Position numbers and translations under genes: made by a program. A DNA stretch of 64,000 nt from Cyanoderma ruficeps (lineage: Eukaryota > Chordata > Aves > Passeriformes > Timaliidae): NCBI GenBank assembly GCA_008694505.1, contig VZDJ01000116.1, positions 20,263,716-20,327,715 on the forward strand, in the 5' to 3' direction. Below are positions 1 to 13,040 of the stretch, in pieces. The number at the start of each line of letters is the position of its first letter. Position 1 is the first letter of the stretch. Below the pieces are notes generated by a model. That model did no database searches and was not told the DNA's origin. It was given only the letters and a program-made list of their open reading frames with translations.

Positions 1-860
1 ACAGAAAAACATCAGAACAAAAGAGGCAGAATTGATTATATTTAAAACTCATCAGTTTAAGTTATAGCTGCTGATTTTGATGGGACATGACTCATAATTT
101 TTTTAATATTTTGCATCAGTGGTGCCATAAACTCACTTTCACAGAACAACCATGAAAAATATCGGAAGCACAAAGACAAGCCACAGTTGAAATTTAATCA
201 AGAAATCTGTCTTCATCAGGCCTGCATTATTTTAGATCCACAATGTTTCTGAATGCCTGAAAAGAACAGAATGACAATAGATAAATTATCTTGAAAACAC
301 TCTAAAATGTCAACACCCACCAGTGAAGAAACTAAATTCAGTCCAATAACATAATCTGAACTAGAAATGCAGGTTAATGACCTTCTACTTCACTGTCTAA
401 TGGGGCACACATCTTACAAGAATAAATGGATTGTGGAATGTAACTACTCATAGTGGAGTTTTATAAATAAATTATTATAACACTAATTGGGACTAAATTA
501 CCATGTTTTAAAGTCATCTAGTAATTAAACTTCCTAGTGGCACAGTACTGAGACCTTTTACGCTGTGGAAAAATATTTTCTCTGATTAAGGTACTGGCAA
601 AACATGACTGACATAATTTCTGCCTAACTGTTTTGATCCCCAAAACAAATTCCCTCCAAATCCATTACCTTACATTGAAAATATCTAGAGGATTAAAGGA
701 AGAGATTGAATGGTAACCTGTTAAGTCTTCACAGGGAGATGAGTTATCCTGCTTTTAATACAACGTTAAGATACCTATTAAGACATCCTTCAGTCAAACA
801 CTTATCCTGTGTGGAATTTAAAGTATGAAATTTGGTCCTGTTTCTTGTGTAGCACTAGCA
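1..860. other. Unique AT-rich non-coding DNA
   Basis: I see no gene, recognisable repeat or long open frame here. The DNA is AT-rich with scattered ATTA/TAATT words, especially around 460-540. Nothing marks an exon: no splice acceptor and donor bracket an open frame. Confidence 0.6.
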
Positions 861-1750
861 CAGCACTGCTGATGGTGTGGGAGAGTCAGGGGTGAAGTAG
901 GCAGGTGCAGTGCAGGGTGTTGGGGCTGTGATGCCCTGGTCCACTCCTCCTTGATACTCTTAGGTCCTGGCTGGCTCCATTTTCTCACAGAATTCAGGAG
1001 AGCTCACATCCAACAATGGTGTTTTGCACAGGAGTGACTGTGAGGTCCAGCTTTAGTGTCTACTACTACAGACTCAGTCAGTTTGGTTACTGAGGTAGGT
1101 CTGCTTGCTGTTTTATTCTTTATAGGCCACATGAGCAGGGCCTCTATGCAAAGCAAGGCACACAGCTCAGCCTGTGGTCTTGTTGCTTTCTATCAATACA
1201 GAATTCACTGTTTAATCAGTAGGAAAGGATTTGAGTTTTATTAAATGAAACATTAGCAAAACTTGAGGCACAACAGAATCTTACTCTGTGTAACACCTGG
1301 ATTATCCCCCAATACCCCCAGCAGGGGCACAGAGTGCTGTTCTCACCAGGGCAGGCCTGACAGCTCCTGTGTTCCAAGGGTTTTCCACAGAGCTGCCTTT
1401 TCAGTGCCTCTGCTGAAGCTGTGCACACAGCAGCATGCTGCATAGACAGTCCCCTCTGGTTTGTAAAGGCAAATATAAAAAGCCCAGAGAAAGCATCAGA
1501 GTAATTAAAAATCTTTTACTTCTAAATGCAGCATTAAGACGTAAAGGAAGCACTTGGCTTTTTGAGGCAGCATCCAGTACAAATGGAAGAGTTCATGGGA
1601 GTCTCCTTCACTCCCAAGGGGCCTGGATGGGATCATGGCTTCATCTGGGGACATACAGAGAGACAAAGCAAAGGCTGGGAGATTGCAGATAATTTGCAGG
1701 TGCAGATGTGAGCCCAGAGGAGCAAATAATCCAGCTGAACAAAAAAGCTG
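861..1750. other. Slightly GC-richer non-coding DNA
   Basis: Base composition rises modestly. Short open frames of 60-85 codons occur on both strands and overlap each other (for example 1216-1443 minus against 1263-1445 plus). That is what chance gives in GC-richer DNA. None matches a family I recognise, so no coding call is made. Confidence 0.55.
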
Positions 1751-3300
1751 CCATCAGACTATTTTTCTTTCTATTAGCGCAGTTGCCTCAAAGTGCCAAC
1801 TTCATTAATTTTTCTGAAAGTCCTTTCTGAATCTAGGGCAATAAATCAGTTGTTCCTGGGTTTTTTGAAATCTGAGTTACTTTCAGGACTGCAGTTCTCT
1901 CAGTGGCAGCCCCCTCGCCTCCCACAGTGGTGCAGTGTGCTGAGCTCACTCCCATCCTGAGTTTACATCCACTGCACCCACCTTGAGGAAAGCTGAGCTG
2001 ACAGCAGACACCAGTAACAGCAATGAGATGAAGTCCTTAAAACCCACAGTGAAGATATTACAGCTCTTTGGTTCTGCAGGTCAACTGATGTATTTAGCCT
2101 GAATTGCCCAGTAACTAGCCTGAAACAAGTTTTTTTCTTTATTTCCCTGCCATATTTTCTCTCCCCTCAGTTTCTAAGTCTTTAAACAGCTGGGAATAGG
2201 TCAGAAGAGCATCCAACATCACAAGTTTTATTCTATTGGTTTTGTCTGGTGTGTTTAGTACCTTGGGAAGGTGAGAGCCTGATAAATGTCAAATGGTTTA
2301 TGCAGCAAAGGCATCCAGAAGCCTGGAGTCTTATCTAGGTTTCTATAGTATGCAAAATTGGATTGCCAGTCTCAGGAGAGTAATCTCATACGGGATTTTC
2401 TAATCCTTCTGTTGGCAACTCCAGCGTGCAAATGAACAAGGGGGAGAAGCAGTTCACCCAAAACTATTTAAATCCTGAAAGCTCCAGTCTCTACCAGTGT
2501 GGCTATCTCTGAGAGCTCCTGCTGGAACCACAAAGCACTTCATGCACAGAGATGAGTGTTTCACAAACACAGTTGCAGCTGGTTTGTTGCCCACCTCCAC
2601 ACAGGTGTGTCTGCATTCCCACTGGTGCATAACGGGTTTCTTGGAACAGGCTACTGGGAAGGATGCTTTTTGTTGCTCAGAAAGCTTTTCCAGAAGCAAA
2701 TTGCTCTGCTGGATACTGGCTTGGCTCTAATTCTGGCCCCACATTTATTCACATCCATTTATACTGAAAATGTGACATTTCCCTTGAGCTAAAATAACAC
2801 CTTTCCTTCAGCAGGGAATAAGCAGAAGTTTTGCAGAGATTCTTCAAGGCAGAAGGCAGCATTAAGCCTGCATTTATTGGTCATTAGCTATTTGGTGTTA
2901 AGTGATTAAAAAACTCCTCTCCCTTTGCCAAGATATAATTCAAGTCTTTTGAAAAAATTAGCAAATTGTTATCCCCAAAAAGGTTTAATGCTGATTAAGT
3001 GAGGCTATTTTTCTTCTACACTGTGCTAATCACTGCCTTTCAGCCACAGACAGGCAGAACCACCCTGGATATCTAAACTGTACTGCAGCAACCAGCCCCA
3101 AATAATGCAAGAAGGAAAAGCACCCACATGTTCATCTTAACTTTTCCTACATAGCTCCCTGTTCAGGGGAAGCTGTGAAGCCCTTTCTCTCCTCCTCCCA
3201 CCAGGGACAAATTGCTTGTAAATCAATAGTCATTCCAGACATTGTGGTTTTAGTTAACCACCTATTTTATTACATTTGGGAATATAGCACATAGCATTGG
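1751..3300. other. Unique non-coding DNA
   Basis: No gene or clear repeat is visible. The part from about 2870 to 3060 is AT-rich and contains ordered homeodomain- and SOX-like words (gcatttattggtcatta, gctgattaag, gtgctaatcac). It reads like many conserved non-coding elements, but this cannot be shown without an alignment. Confidence 0.5.
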
Positions 3301-3416
3301 ACTGGTACTTTTTTTTTTTAAATAATAAATTATGGAAGCATTTTCTTTTTGCCTCGCATTTTCAAATTAAAATGGAACATGCCTTTTTCTTTTTTTTNTA
3401 ATTTAAATTGTAATTT

Positions 3417-3418
<2 letters not shown>

Positions 3419-3453
<35 letters not shown>
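3419..3453. repeat. Homopolymer (T)35 tract, with an ambiguous base N at 3398
   Basis: Thirty-five uninterrupted T residues follow a shorter T run that contains the only N seen in the window (position 3398). Read on the minus strand this is a poly(A) tract. The minus-strand DNA leading into it (3454-3700) has no AATAAA signal just upstream and resembles no gene I know, so a processed pseudogene is not supported. The unresolved base and the run length both suggest the assembly is unreliable here. The Phe-rich frame across it is only the translation of the T run. Confidence 0.9.
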
Positions 3454-3456
<3 letters not shown>

Positions 3457-3460
3457 CTCA

Positions 3461-6400
3461 GAGGTAAAACACAAGCCTTCACATTAAAGCTTCTGCTTCT
3501 GTCCAAGCTGGGTGACTCAGCAGAGATGTGCTGAAGAGAGCCCTCTCTGACACACCAGAGAGGGACTGGAGACTAAGAGGGCAGGGAGAGCTTTCTCTAA
3601 AACCCTATGGGTCTCAGTTCTAAATTCGAATCTGAAACCATTCAGGGCTAAATTTCAATAATTTGCAGGAAATTAGTGATTCTACAAGAATAATTCACAG
3701 AAAAAGAAAGAGGGAATTTTAAGAATCTAGAAAAGTGAGGCACTGTGGGATAAATGAAGAGATTTTCACATTATCCTACATGGCAGGGAACTAGTGTTTT
3801 ACTCTTTGTGTTCACAAGGTCCTCTACATGACAAAGTTCTGGTGTCATACACAGCATTGTGATAAAGCCACAGTTGGGATGATCAGAGGGGAAGGCTCAG
3901 TTAAGAGATATATCTCTCTCAGCATTTTCAACCTTCTTCCTACCAGAAGAAGGTATCAGGTGACTGAGTAATTCAGGTAGCTGGATAATTCAGGTGCTTA
4001 GATTTTCCCAAATGACATTAAAATTTCTGTCAACACTCACTGAAATGAGCTTCCTTAAGATTTGTTTGCTCACAAGCATTGCACAGCATCTTTTGTGCAA
4101 TCATGACAGTATTTTTCTCTGAAGAATGAAGCAAAATTTTAACACTATTAGGGGTAGTTCCTGAAGGTGAAATAAGGCAGCTTTCACACTACTGAATTCA
4201 TGCTCCATGCCCAGATTGGTACATTGGATTAATGGGGCTTCAACAGAATGCCAGTATTTTACTTGACTGGAGGTTCATAACTTCTTTTGCTGAGTTTCAG
4301 GGTCTATTCTTCAACTCACTGTAATTATAATTGGCAAGGAAAACTGCCTTACAGATGACCCTCCTCCCCAAGTGACATTTCCACAGATAGAACTGAGCTC
4401 AGTGTAGTCTGCAGCACTTAGGCAGAGCTCTGGACTGTATCACAAAGTCTCCTTTAATGGGTTTGCCTCAGTAGATGTAAAGTCCTATTGAATCTTAAAG
4501 GAAAGATGATTTGAAAGGTCTGTAGACATTTCACTGATTGCCTGTCACTGAAAGGCAGCAAGTAAAATATTTGAGTGAAAGGGTCCCTTCAAATCCCTAA
4601 TCTGTACATCTGCTAGTCTACACAGACCCTGAACATTTAAAATTAGGGTAGATTAAAGAATTCATTTCTCTTAGAGAGATACTGTGCATGCTACGCATCC
4701 TCTGCTGTGCTCCTGGGGCCCTGTGCTTTTTTGTGACAAAATCTATTCATTTAATCTGCTCCCTTCTGATTTCGAGCTTGATAACATATGGCAAGTCATC
4801 AAACAGAAATTATCGCTAATAGATAACTGACAATCAATTTCCATTATGCTCAACAAGATGTGACTGAGCCTTTTTTTTTTAACCAAACATATTGATTTGC
4901 AGGGCTGATTTCCCTGTCATTTCAAACATCTCCATGGGATATTTCTATTGAGCTCACTGAATGCATTTGCTGCAATGAAGCAGATGCTTATTTTCTCTCT
5001 GGCCTAAAGATTATTTATTTTGCCTTTGAGTTAATCTGAAGGCCATATATCAAAAAACCCTATCTGTTATATAAGAAAAAGTCAAATCTCAAAGGATAAA
5101 CAGAGGAGGAAGACACAGATTTAATACTGAAATAGTTTAAGGTGACATCATTTCATAGCTTTTCATCCAAGTTGAAAGACATTTCTATGGGACATGAGGT
5201 TATTTGTTGGCTGGAATATGATCAGGACAAAATGGAGCCACAGTTCCATGGGTTATGGATGTCTTTCCACTTTGTACAAGTGTGTTCCAGAAGAGCTGGG
5301 GAGATCCTGTCAAGAAGATGTCCTCTGCAGTGAGGCTGAGTCCACACAAAATGTCCATTGGAGTTGAGAGATGGCACAAAGGTAAGAATGTGCAAGGTAT
5401 CAGAATGGCTTCCTGACTAGGGTTGGCTCTTGCCCTGATTCTCAGGAGGACAGCTCATACTTAAATCAGGGAGAACAGTCATAATGCCCCTAAGTAGGCA
5501 TGGGAAGAATAAAATCAAATAACCTGTCCATAAGGAGTATTTGGGACAGAAAAGCATGTAGGGTGCTCACCTTGTCTCACCAGGACAGCTTTCAGTATCT
5601 GGAGGGTGAACACAAAACAAGGTGACAAGAGCTGCCATTATTGCCTGTGCTACCAGGACACTGATGTTTTTGCTGCTGGAATTATCTAGGAGAGTACCCC
5701 AGCCCGTACCAGATGTTTAAACAATCCAAGAGTTGCTGCCATGGTACCATGGCCACACGTCTGTTCTGCTGGAAGTGGCTGGGTCAGAGCACAAGTGAGA
5801 GCCACATCAGTGAGACATCTGCAAAGTTCACTTGGTAAAAAGTGTAAGATTTTGACCAGCAAATCCCACAGTAAATGACATAGAAGGTGAGAGATGGCGA
5901 GAAAATAATCCTTCCAGTCTCTCAGCAGAAGAGAATTTCACCATTTTAAAAAACCAATGGATTTGATCATTCTCGCCAAGTAAACCTTACCAGTGTGTAT
6001 CTAATGGGAGTTACACTATCTCTATCCCTTCTAAAACCTACTAACAGCATTTGACTCAGTGACTCTCTTACAGAAGTGAATTTCACAGCTTGAGTACTTT
6101 TTAATTCTTTGAAACCTGCAAGTCATTAATTTAATCAAATGAACCATTATTCTTTAGTTCTGGGACTTAAAAAGAGGACTGATCTGTTTTTCACCCTGTC
6201 CATCAACCTTGCAAAGGAAATTACTGTAGAATTTCAATTAGAGGCAGACACACTGTTTGGGATCCGTTAGAGTGATACTAGAGAAAATTACAGCAAATGT
6301 GTTTTGTGGGGATATACTGACTGAACTGGGGGAGAACCTCCATCACTGCAGCTGGTGGAAGCAACCATGCCTGTGCATCGTGCCTCTTTGATTTCCACCA

Positions 6401-6945
6401 CATCCTTTATGTCAGTCTGCCCAAGAATCTTCAGGGAAATCTCCCACACCAATAAAATTATTCCATCATGCAAACATCAATCCATAGCTGGAAATGCCTG
6501 AGAACCACGCCCAAGAATAGAGTGGGAGACTACATTATAAGCTAATTTAAAAGGGAACTGAAACAGTGGGTAGTAGATGAAAGCATGTTGGATGAGTATG
6601 ATGCAATCTGGCATTGTGCTGAAGATCTCTGCTCTCAGGAGCACCAGGATTTTTATTCTGTAGCTCTTTACCTAAACATCCAGTTTAGGTATCCTCAGGT
6701 AATTTATCATGTACTGTACTTCCTAAGTTACATTGGAAAATACCTTTATTCTGCACCTACCCAACAAAGACTGCAAAATCTTTCAGGAGTAAATCATAGC
6801 AGATACAAAACACGCCTCTGATAAAAGTTCAAAACCCAGAAATGTCAAGAATATGTCTTCAATGCTAGTTCTCAGGCAGCTGGAAAAGATGTGAAATAAG
6901 TTGAAGAAAGAAATTAAATGGTTTATTTCACTTTTGTAACTGGGC
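3461..6945. other. Unique non-coding DNA
   Basis: No gene or confident repeat. Around 3965-4002 a short imperfect doubling of an 'ataattcaggt'-like word is visible. The block 4730-5060 is AT-rich, has little simple repeat and holds many ATTA/TAAT words. It is a weak candidate conserved element. All open frames are short and unrecognised. Confidence 0.5.
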
Positions 6946-6951
6946 TGGGTT

Positions 6952-6988
6952 TATATATGTATATATTGGTATGTATGTGTACATATAT
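6952..6988. repeat. Imperfect TA/TG microsatellite
   Basis: An interrupted run of TA and TG dinucleotides with mixed 'tatgtatgtgtacat' units. It is short, impure and carries no other features. Confidence 0.8.
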
Positions 6989-6989
6989 C

Positions 6990-9440
6990 CAGCATTGCAA
7001 AACCTAGAAGTGCTTCAAGGAGAAAGACTGGGTGGAAAAAAAAGAAATGAAATTACTAGGAAGGACAGTAGGAGAGCTGAAGTATTAAATGGGGACCTCA
7101 TAAACATCCTTGGGATGCACTGAAAATATTGCACCTAAAATAAATACTGTAAATAGATCAGTGATGAGGAAGGTGGGGTGCTTAGTTTAAAAAGTAATGC
7201 CAAACAGTAAAAGTAAAGAGGAGAAGAATATGAATTAACTTAAAGTAATAAATGTGTTGTTAGGGGGAAAAAAATCCTTGCAGTCAAGTGCACTCATCCA
7301 TAAGAATTATGGGAAAGCAAAATAAGAGGACAGATTTATAATAGCAGAGGCTGCAACTTAGGATGTGATGGATCCCTCTTTGGGTCCTTGTTCCCACACA
7401 TGATTTGGAGTGATTAAATTACTTGAAAGGCAATCTTGGGTTCCAATACTTTGCTCTTTACCAGGACCCCAGCATGAGATACAAGGTACAAGACAGATCT
7501 GAAACCAATTTCTGCAGGAGGCGTAAAATCTTGTGAATAAGAACAGAGTGGAGATGGAAGATGTACTCTGAGTGGAAACAACTTCAGATGTTTTTGTCAT
7601 TAATTTTCTCTCATACACTTTGAAAGGTTAACAAAAACACTTTCGATAGTCCATAGCTAAGTGTCCTTGGGGGAACTAGATAAGGATTTGTCCCTGGGGA
7701 TACACAAATACACAATAGTATTTCTACGGTGATGGCAAGGTTTGGATACATGACTAGGTGTTCCTTTTCATGGGAAAAGATTCTGAACACCCTAAAAATC
7801 TACTCGGTTTGCACATTCAAAAGAAAATACATCATTAAGTGTGAAACCAGACAGTGATGTTTCCTCTGATTTAAACAGAACATTCATTTCAATTAGCTCT
7901 TCCTACCAAATAATTCACATTAATAACAGCACAGTCATAATCTTTTTTTTTCATATGCATATGTACAGGAAGGTACTGCTCATGGTACTTTGGGCCCAAA
8001 TAATCCATTTTGGTTGGGAGAATTTTATTTTCTTTCTGCTTTGTACTGCTTTGGGAATTACTCTGGGACAAAATTGTGGGGAGGCCCACAAAATACAAGG
8101 GGAGGTACCCTCAAGAAGATTAAATCTGTCTCCCACTCCAATTCACCTTCCCAAGAGACAGAGTTTGCTGGCACACTGGCAGTGGCCAATGAGAACCTGG
8201 ACACCTGGTTGCCTCACAGACAACCAGGATCAAGCAAGGAATTAGATCTGGTTTAGAGTTACGATTTGCTAGATCTGACTTGAAAACTGTTTGTGGTTTC
8301 CCTGATAAGTGGTGGCATCAGCTGTAGTTCCAGAATCGTGGTTAGGGTGTGATTTGTGCATTAAGAAAGGAGCAGACGTACTCTTTTTATAAAATTTAAC
8401 CAGAGATTGAACACAGTCCTCTGAGGCCAAGAACATATTGATTCTGGTAAGCTTTTACTGTCTTGTTTTGAAATTTTTCCAGGAGTCAGACTCCTGGGAG
8501 AAGAGATAGATCCAGAATCCCAGTAAGCATTCCCCTGCAGATCTCAAACCATATACACAGCTACTTTATTCTGTTGCATTTTTAACAGAAACAATCAAGG
8601 GGTTATTCTCATCACTGTAATTGAGTTACCCGAAGGAAAGACAGCGGGTACCTCCCATGTTCATTAGCATCTTCCTCACAGTTCAATTCTGGGCACTGGC
8701 TGTGTGTTAGTCTAGCACACACAGACCTCATCATTCACTTGATTCGGACAACAATGTCTGTTATATGACAATTATTTTCACTGCAGAGATTTTATTTTAT
8801 TGAAAATTACTTGGAGTGGTCACATGAGTGGGATATTTTAAAATCACAACTGCAGTGAGTCACATCTTACATCTTTCACTTTCTGAGGCTAAGACCACAA
8901 GAATCTTCCTTTTCCTCTTGTAAAACAGATTGTGTTCCCGTGGTTACCTGTGCAGACCTCATTAGTTTGAGTTCTTCTCTCCTCCTTAGCACCTGGGATG
9001 CTCTAGATAAGGGTCCTCATTGGGTTGTCTGCTAATTGTCTCAAAAAATATTTGGAAAAGGTTTTGGGAAAATCTTGCCTGATAGGACTGTATTTGCATT
9101 TTTATAGGCACACCTCATCGCTGGCTCTTGCAGAGATCCTGCAATTAAGACAGCCAGGCCTTTCCTTTCTCTTTCCCTCTCATTTCCAGCTGGTGTCCTC
9201 CCCAATGGATCCATCCAAAGAAGAAATACCTTTCATTAGTCCCTGTACACATGACCTGGAAATCTGGGCAATTACATTTCATCCCATTATATTATTCTAG
9301 TCTGATTGTTCCAAAGTACCAATTCAAGCTTCCTCCACACTGGCAAAGCTTTTCATCTATGTTTCACCAAAAATGACCCACTCTTCATGCCAAGGTCATT
9401 ATGGAAAATATAAAATGTGTTCAGTCCCCAGAACAATCCT
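6990..9440. other. Unique non-coding DNA
   Basis: No gene or repeat recognised. A 134-codon open frame at 7841-8245 runs through low-complexity T-rich sequence and has no recognisable domain. An equally open overlapping frame and minus-strand frames cover the same bases. I read it as chance. Confidence 0.5.
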
Positions 9441-9449
9441 CTAAAACAC

Positions 9450-10270
9450 TTGAGTCCAACTCAATTAGCTCCTCTTCCAATATGATTTGTCTCATCAGTT
9501 ACTTTACCCACCTGTAATTCACCTATTCATCCTCTCTGGCTTACCTTCTCATGTCCCACACAGCCTTGAACCCAGCATTCTCCTGCAATTTAGGTAGATT
9601 AGTTCCACTGAATTTCACTGGTTTAGAACCAAAGCAGGCTGGACAGATAGATCCCACTAGTCTACAACATTCACCGCCAGTGAACCCTGTTATCATTTTG
9701 TAATATTTTCCCATTTATCTCTGCATCTCTTAATTATTCTTTCCTTCAGATTTGCCCTAATGCTTTCCATATATTCAAGGTTGGAGTAACTCCCTGCTGC
9801 CTGCTCCCTTCCCTCTTTTGGGCACCATGTGTGTCAGTAGCTGCCTGCTTGGCACTGGTACTCTCTCTTCCTTTGCAAGTCCATGAGTGCATTTCCTGTG
9901 CCAAAACCTCTTTTCTCCAAGACAGTGCCAGATGTCCCAAAGCTCGATCATATTGAGTTCTCAATTCTTGCTACCACCTCAGATGTAATGATTTCCATTT
10001 CCTATATGCTCATTCTCCACAGGAATGCTAACCTTGTCTCCATATTTTCCCTCTTGCAAAGACTTAAGTCAAAATAGTGACTCTACTTCAGGGCATATCC
10101 CAGTTAACTCTAACTCTCTCACCATTGTGTCATAACCTATGTCCTCAATCCTTGCTATCTCTTTATTTGCAAGAATACATTTTGCCTTCCCCTCAGAAAA
10201 CAGAGTATCAGGTTCCAAAGAAAATAATGTAGGTTTTACAGTTTTTAAACAAACGTGAATATGAACAAAA
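9450..10270. other. Pyrimidine-skewed stretch of unknown origin
   Basis: By eye the plus strand is strongly rich in C and T over about 800 bases, so the minus strand is purine-rich. On the minus strand a moderately open but frame-broken reading runs through, including a 72-codon stretch at 9746-9964 and a 68-codon stretch at 10069-10275. Purine-rich sense strands are common in decayed LINEs and retroelements. I could not find a reverse transcriptase, endonuclease or integrase motif in either strand, so no family is assigned. Confidence 0.4.
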
Positions 10271-12960
10271 CCCAATTCAAATCTAGTCCAAATTCATCTA
10301 AATTAATAATATTTAATTTTCTGGCATTTATGAATTTTGATGCTTAAGAATAATTTGAGATATTAAATATCCTTCTTTTAATTTATTTAAAGATTCAGAA
10401 TCTTTCCTCCAGGGAGACAGAAGATCTTATTAACCATTATTTATAGAAATTCTAGATCGGAAAGCTACTGCTTGGAATTGCCCTAATCCTGAGTGGGATT
10501 TAGAGGCTGAAGAAGCTTTCAGATGTATCCTGTATCAGGTTTGACTCTTCAGGCTCTTCTTGGCCTATTAATTACCTCAGTCTCAATAATCAGAGCATCT
10601 TATGAAATAATAATGATGCTTAAGCAAGCTGATGTGTTTTAACCATGTGTTTGCCAGCCTGCTGATGTATTACCATTTATCAATAGAGCCATAACTGCTG
10701 TTGCCTATCCAGCACTGATTTATCAGCAATCCTTTTCTTTTAAATCCTATTTGGAGTCATTCTTTATGTGACAGAAAAATATGAGAGGCATCTAAAACCA
10801 AAAGGCCCGCACTCTGCTTTATTCATAACCAGAGCAAAGAAAAAGGCCAATTCCTCAAACCCAATTTCAGTTGAATTTGATTTATAAATAAAGAGTGGCC
10901 AAAAAGAGAATTGAGAGGGGGAAGGGGTTTCAAGGGAAGTGAGGAAGCAATGTCTCCCCTGAGGGCTGAGATTTCATCTGCTCCTTTTGGCAGATATCTG
11001 ACAACTGACAAACCCCGGGAAAATAGAGCTGACAGTAAGAAACGGTGAACGCAGCTTGTTAAGCAGAAGACCAAATGACACTGCTGTAATTTGCCAGCAT
11101 CTATTTAAAGAAGGAGCTACAAGGACTTTGCACAGACCTTGACAGGGGACTCTGGGAGACTGTTGTCCCCGAGTTTCCCTGTTCTTTCTAAGAATGCAGT
11201 TTCCAAAGGCTGAGATTGCATTGAGTTAAGGGTGTTGGAGGCAGGCAGGGATTAGCACTGTGAGATGGAGGTGGGAGAAGAGCATCTTGCAGTGTGCTGT
11301 TGGGGAAAGAGCAAAGGGGAAAGGCAAGGGAGCGTGTTAGGAATTTAAGACCTGGTGTTCCACAGGTAACCTTCTCTTTCCACTAATATCTAAACCCAGA
11401 AACTCTTCCTGACAGTTGGTGGAGGTAGTTTCCAACCCACTACAATGTAACCTCCTGTAGCTAAAGGAATTTCTTTCTCTTTTCTACCTGAAATGAAATT
11501 TTTATCATTTGTGTCCTTTTTAAATCACTTTTGTCTTTCTCCACGTGAAAAGTGAGAGCATTGTACCCATAAAAGTAGTGTCTTGCATTCATTTTATTCC
11601 CAGAAAAAGTGGATAATCTATCCCCATGGAAGAGCAGGACTTAGTGCACCCCAGCCTAGAAAATTTCCGCTTTTCAGTTAAGCAAGTTGCTGTCAGCATC
11701 CAGGATCCCAGGTGCCAGGCATGAACACTCAGCAGCTGGGGAGGCAGCCCACAGCATCCACTGGTCCAAGGGTGCCAAGCCAGCGGTTCCTCTATGTTAC
11801 ACTTCAGTGTTGTTGAATTCAACATCAGAAAGAGAAAACAGCTTTAAAACCAAAGAGAATACTGAGGGGAAAGGCAGATATCAGAATCACACAGGTCTGT
11901 GTACCCCTGAGGATACAGTCCTAAATAACTTGATTGTCCTGCCTTGGTCAGAAAGAAATGGGGGTTTTCTGTATTAACAAGTCGGGTGGTTTTTTGTTGG
12001 TTTTTGTTTTTTGGTTTTTTTTTTTCTCATTCAGTCTCTGCAAGGGTTTGTTTTACAGCCAAAGAGCTTAAAAAAGATATGAGCCAATTTTTCCCTTTCT
12101 TTTTCTCCATTCCTTGCAACCTACCACTGAACTACTCAAAGCACTAAATTCACTTGCAGCAAATCCAGCTGTCAGTTTGGGGAAATTCTTCTCCTCCTGT
12201 TGTCCCCCCTCACAGCAAAGACAGCACTTTTCTGTGACTTTTAAGCTGTCTCTGTAATGAAGCAAGAGGTGAAGCATCCTGAAGCAGATTGAGGGACTTA
12301 CTAAATGCGAACTGGACCCAAGGTCATGCAAGTAGAGACTTGGCCATCCAAACACAGAAGTCAAAAGGTTACCACTCGTCAGCTCCATCAACACAGGTCA
12401 CCTGGAAGTTTGCTTTTCACTCCAAATTTCACATTATGGGCAAGGTTTTGGAGTCTTTCTACCCTCATCCCCTGAAGGAGACTCTGAAACTGTTTTTTGT
12501 AACAGCAAAAATTAGCCTGTGATTATGTAACTACTGGGAAGCTAAGTCCATGGTTGTTTCCCTGAATGTGATGGCATTGAAAGTATTTAAACTAACGCTT
12601 ATCTCTGCACTTTGAAAATTGCTGGGATCAAAGTTCAAAATTGTAAATTCCAGCAAAAAGAGGTTGCTGTCATATGCTTTTACAGTACCTAGCAAAAGGG
12701 AAGCCTAATCCTGTTTAATCCCCTAAGATTTGCTGGTTTTAAAAAAACTTCATTTCTTAAGCAAATATAAATCACACATGTAGAATGTGAAGTGTCCAGT
12801 AGTACTGGTGTGGGATGGTACAATTCCATACAACTGCTTAAAATGGAAGGCTATTGCAGACCAAGCCCTAACTCATTTTGTATTACTCTTTATTGAAAAT
12901 AAATCATACATAGACCCTCCATAGGGCTTTTGAGGTGCTAATTATAAATTTTAGCTGCAA
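10271..12960. other. Unique non-coding DNA
   Basis: No gene is recognised. The part 10561-10760 is AT-rich, evenly complex and ATTA-containing, a weak conserved-element candidate. Around 11980-12035 there is a T/G-rich low-complexity stretch. Open frames of 60-108 codons overlap on both strands without recognisable domains. Confidence 0.5.
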
Positions 12961-12964
12961 CAAG

Positions 12965-13040
12965 ATAAGCATTGCCTCCCAATTTACAGATTGAAAAGCT
13001 GAGAAATGGATGTGAAATGAGTTTCCCTGAGATACAGAAG
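12965..13040 (-). repeat. MIR-like SINE remnant (antisense core)
   Basis: The plus strand reads as a decayed antisense MIR-type core: a 'ccaatttacaga' box, then 'aaaagctgagaaatgg', then a degenerate stretch where the consensus has the accession to the tRNA-like half. Order and spacing fit the antisense of the amniote MIR/CORE-SINE group as I know it. Divergence is high and no terminal repeats or target duplications can be seen. Confidence 0.5.

Noticed and set aside
3349..3534. An open frame with a long Phe run.
   Set aside because: It is the translation of the T homopolymer and contains an undefined codon at N 3398.
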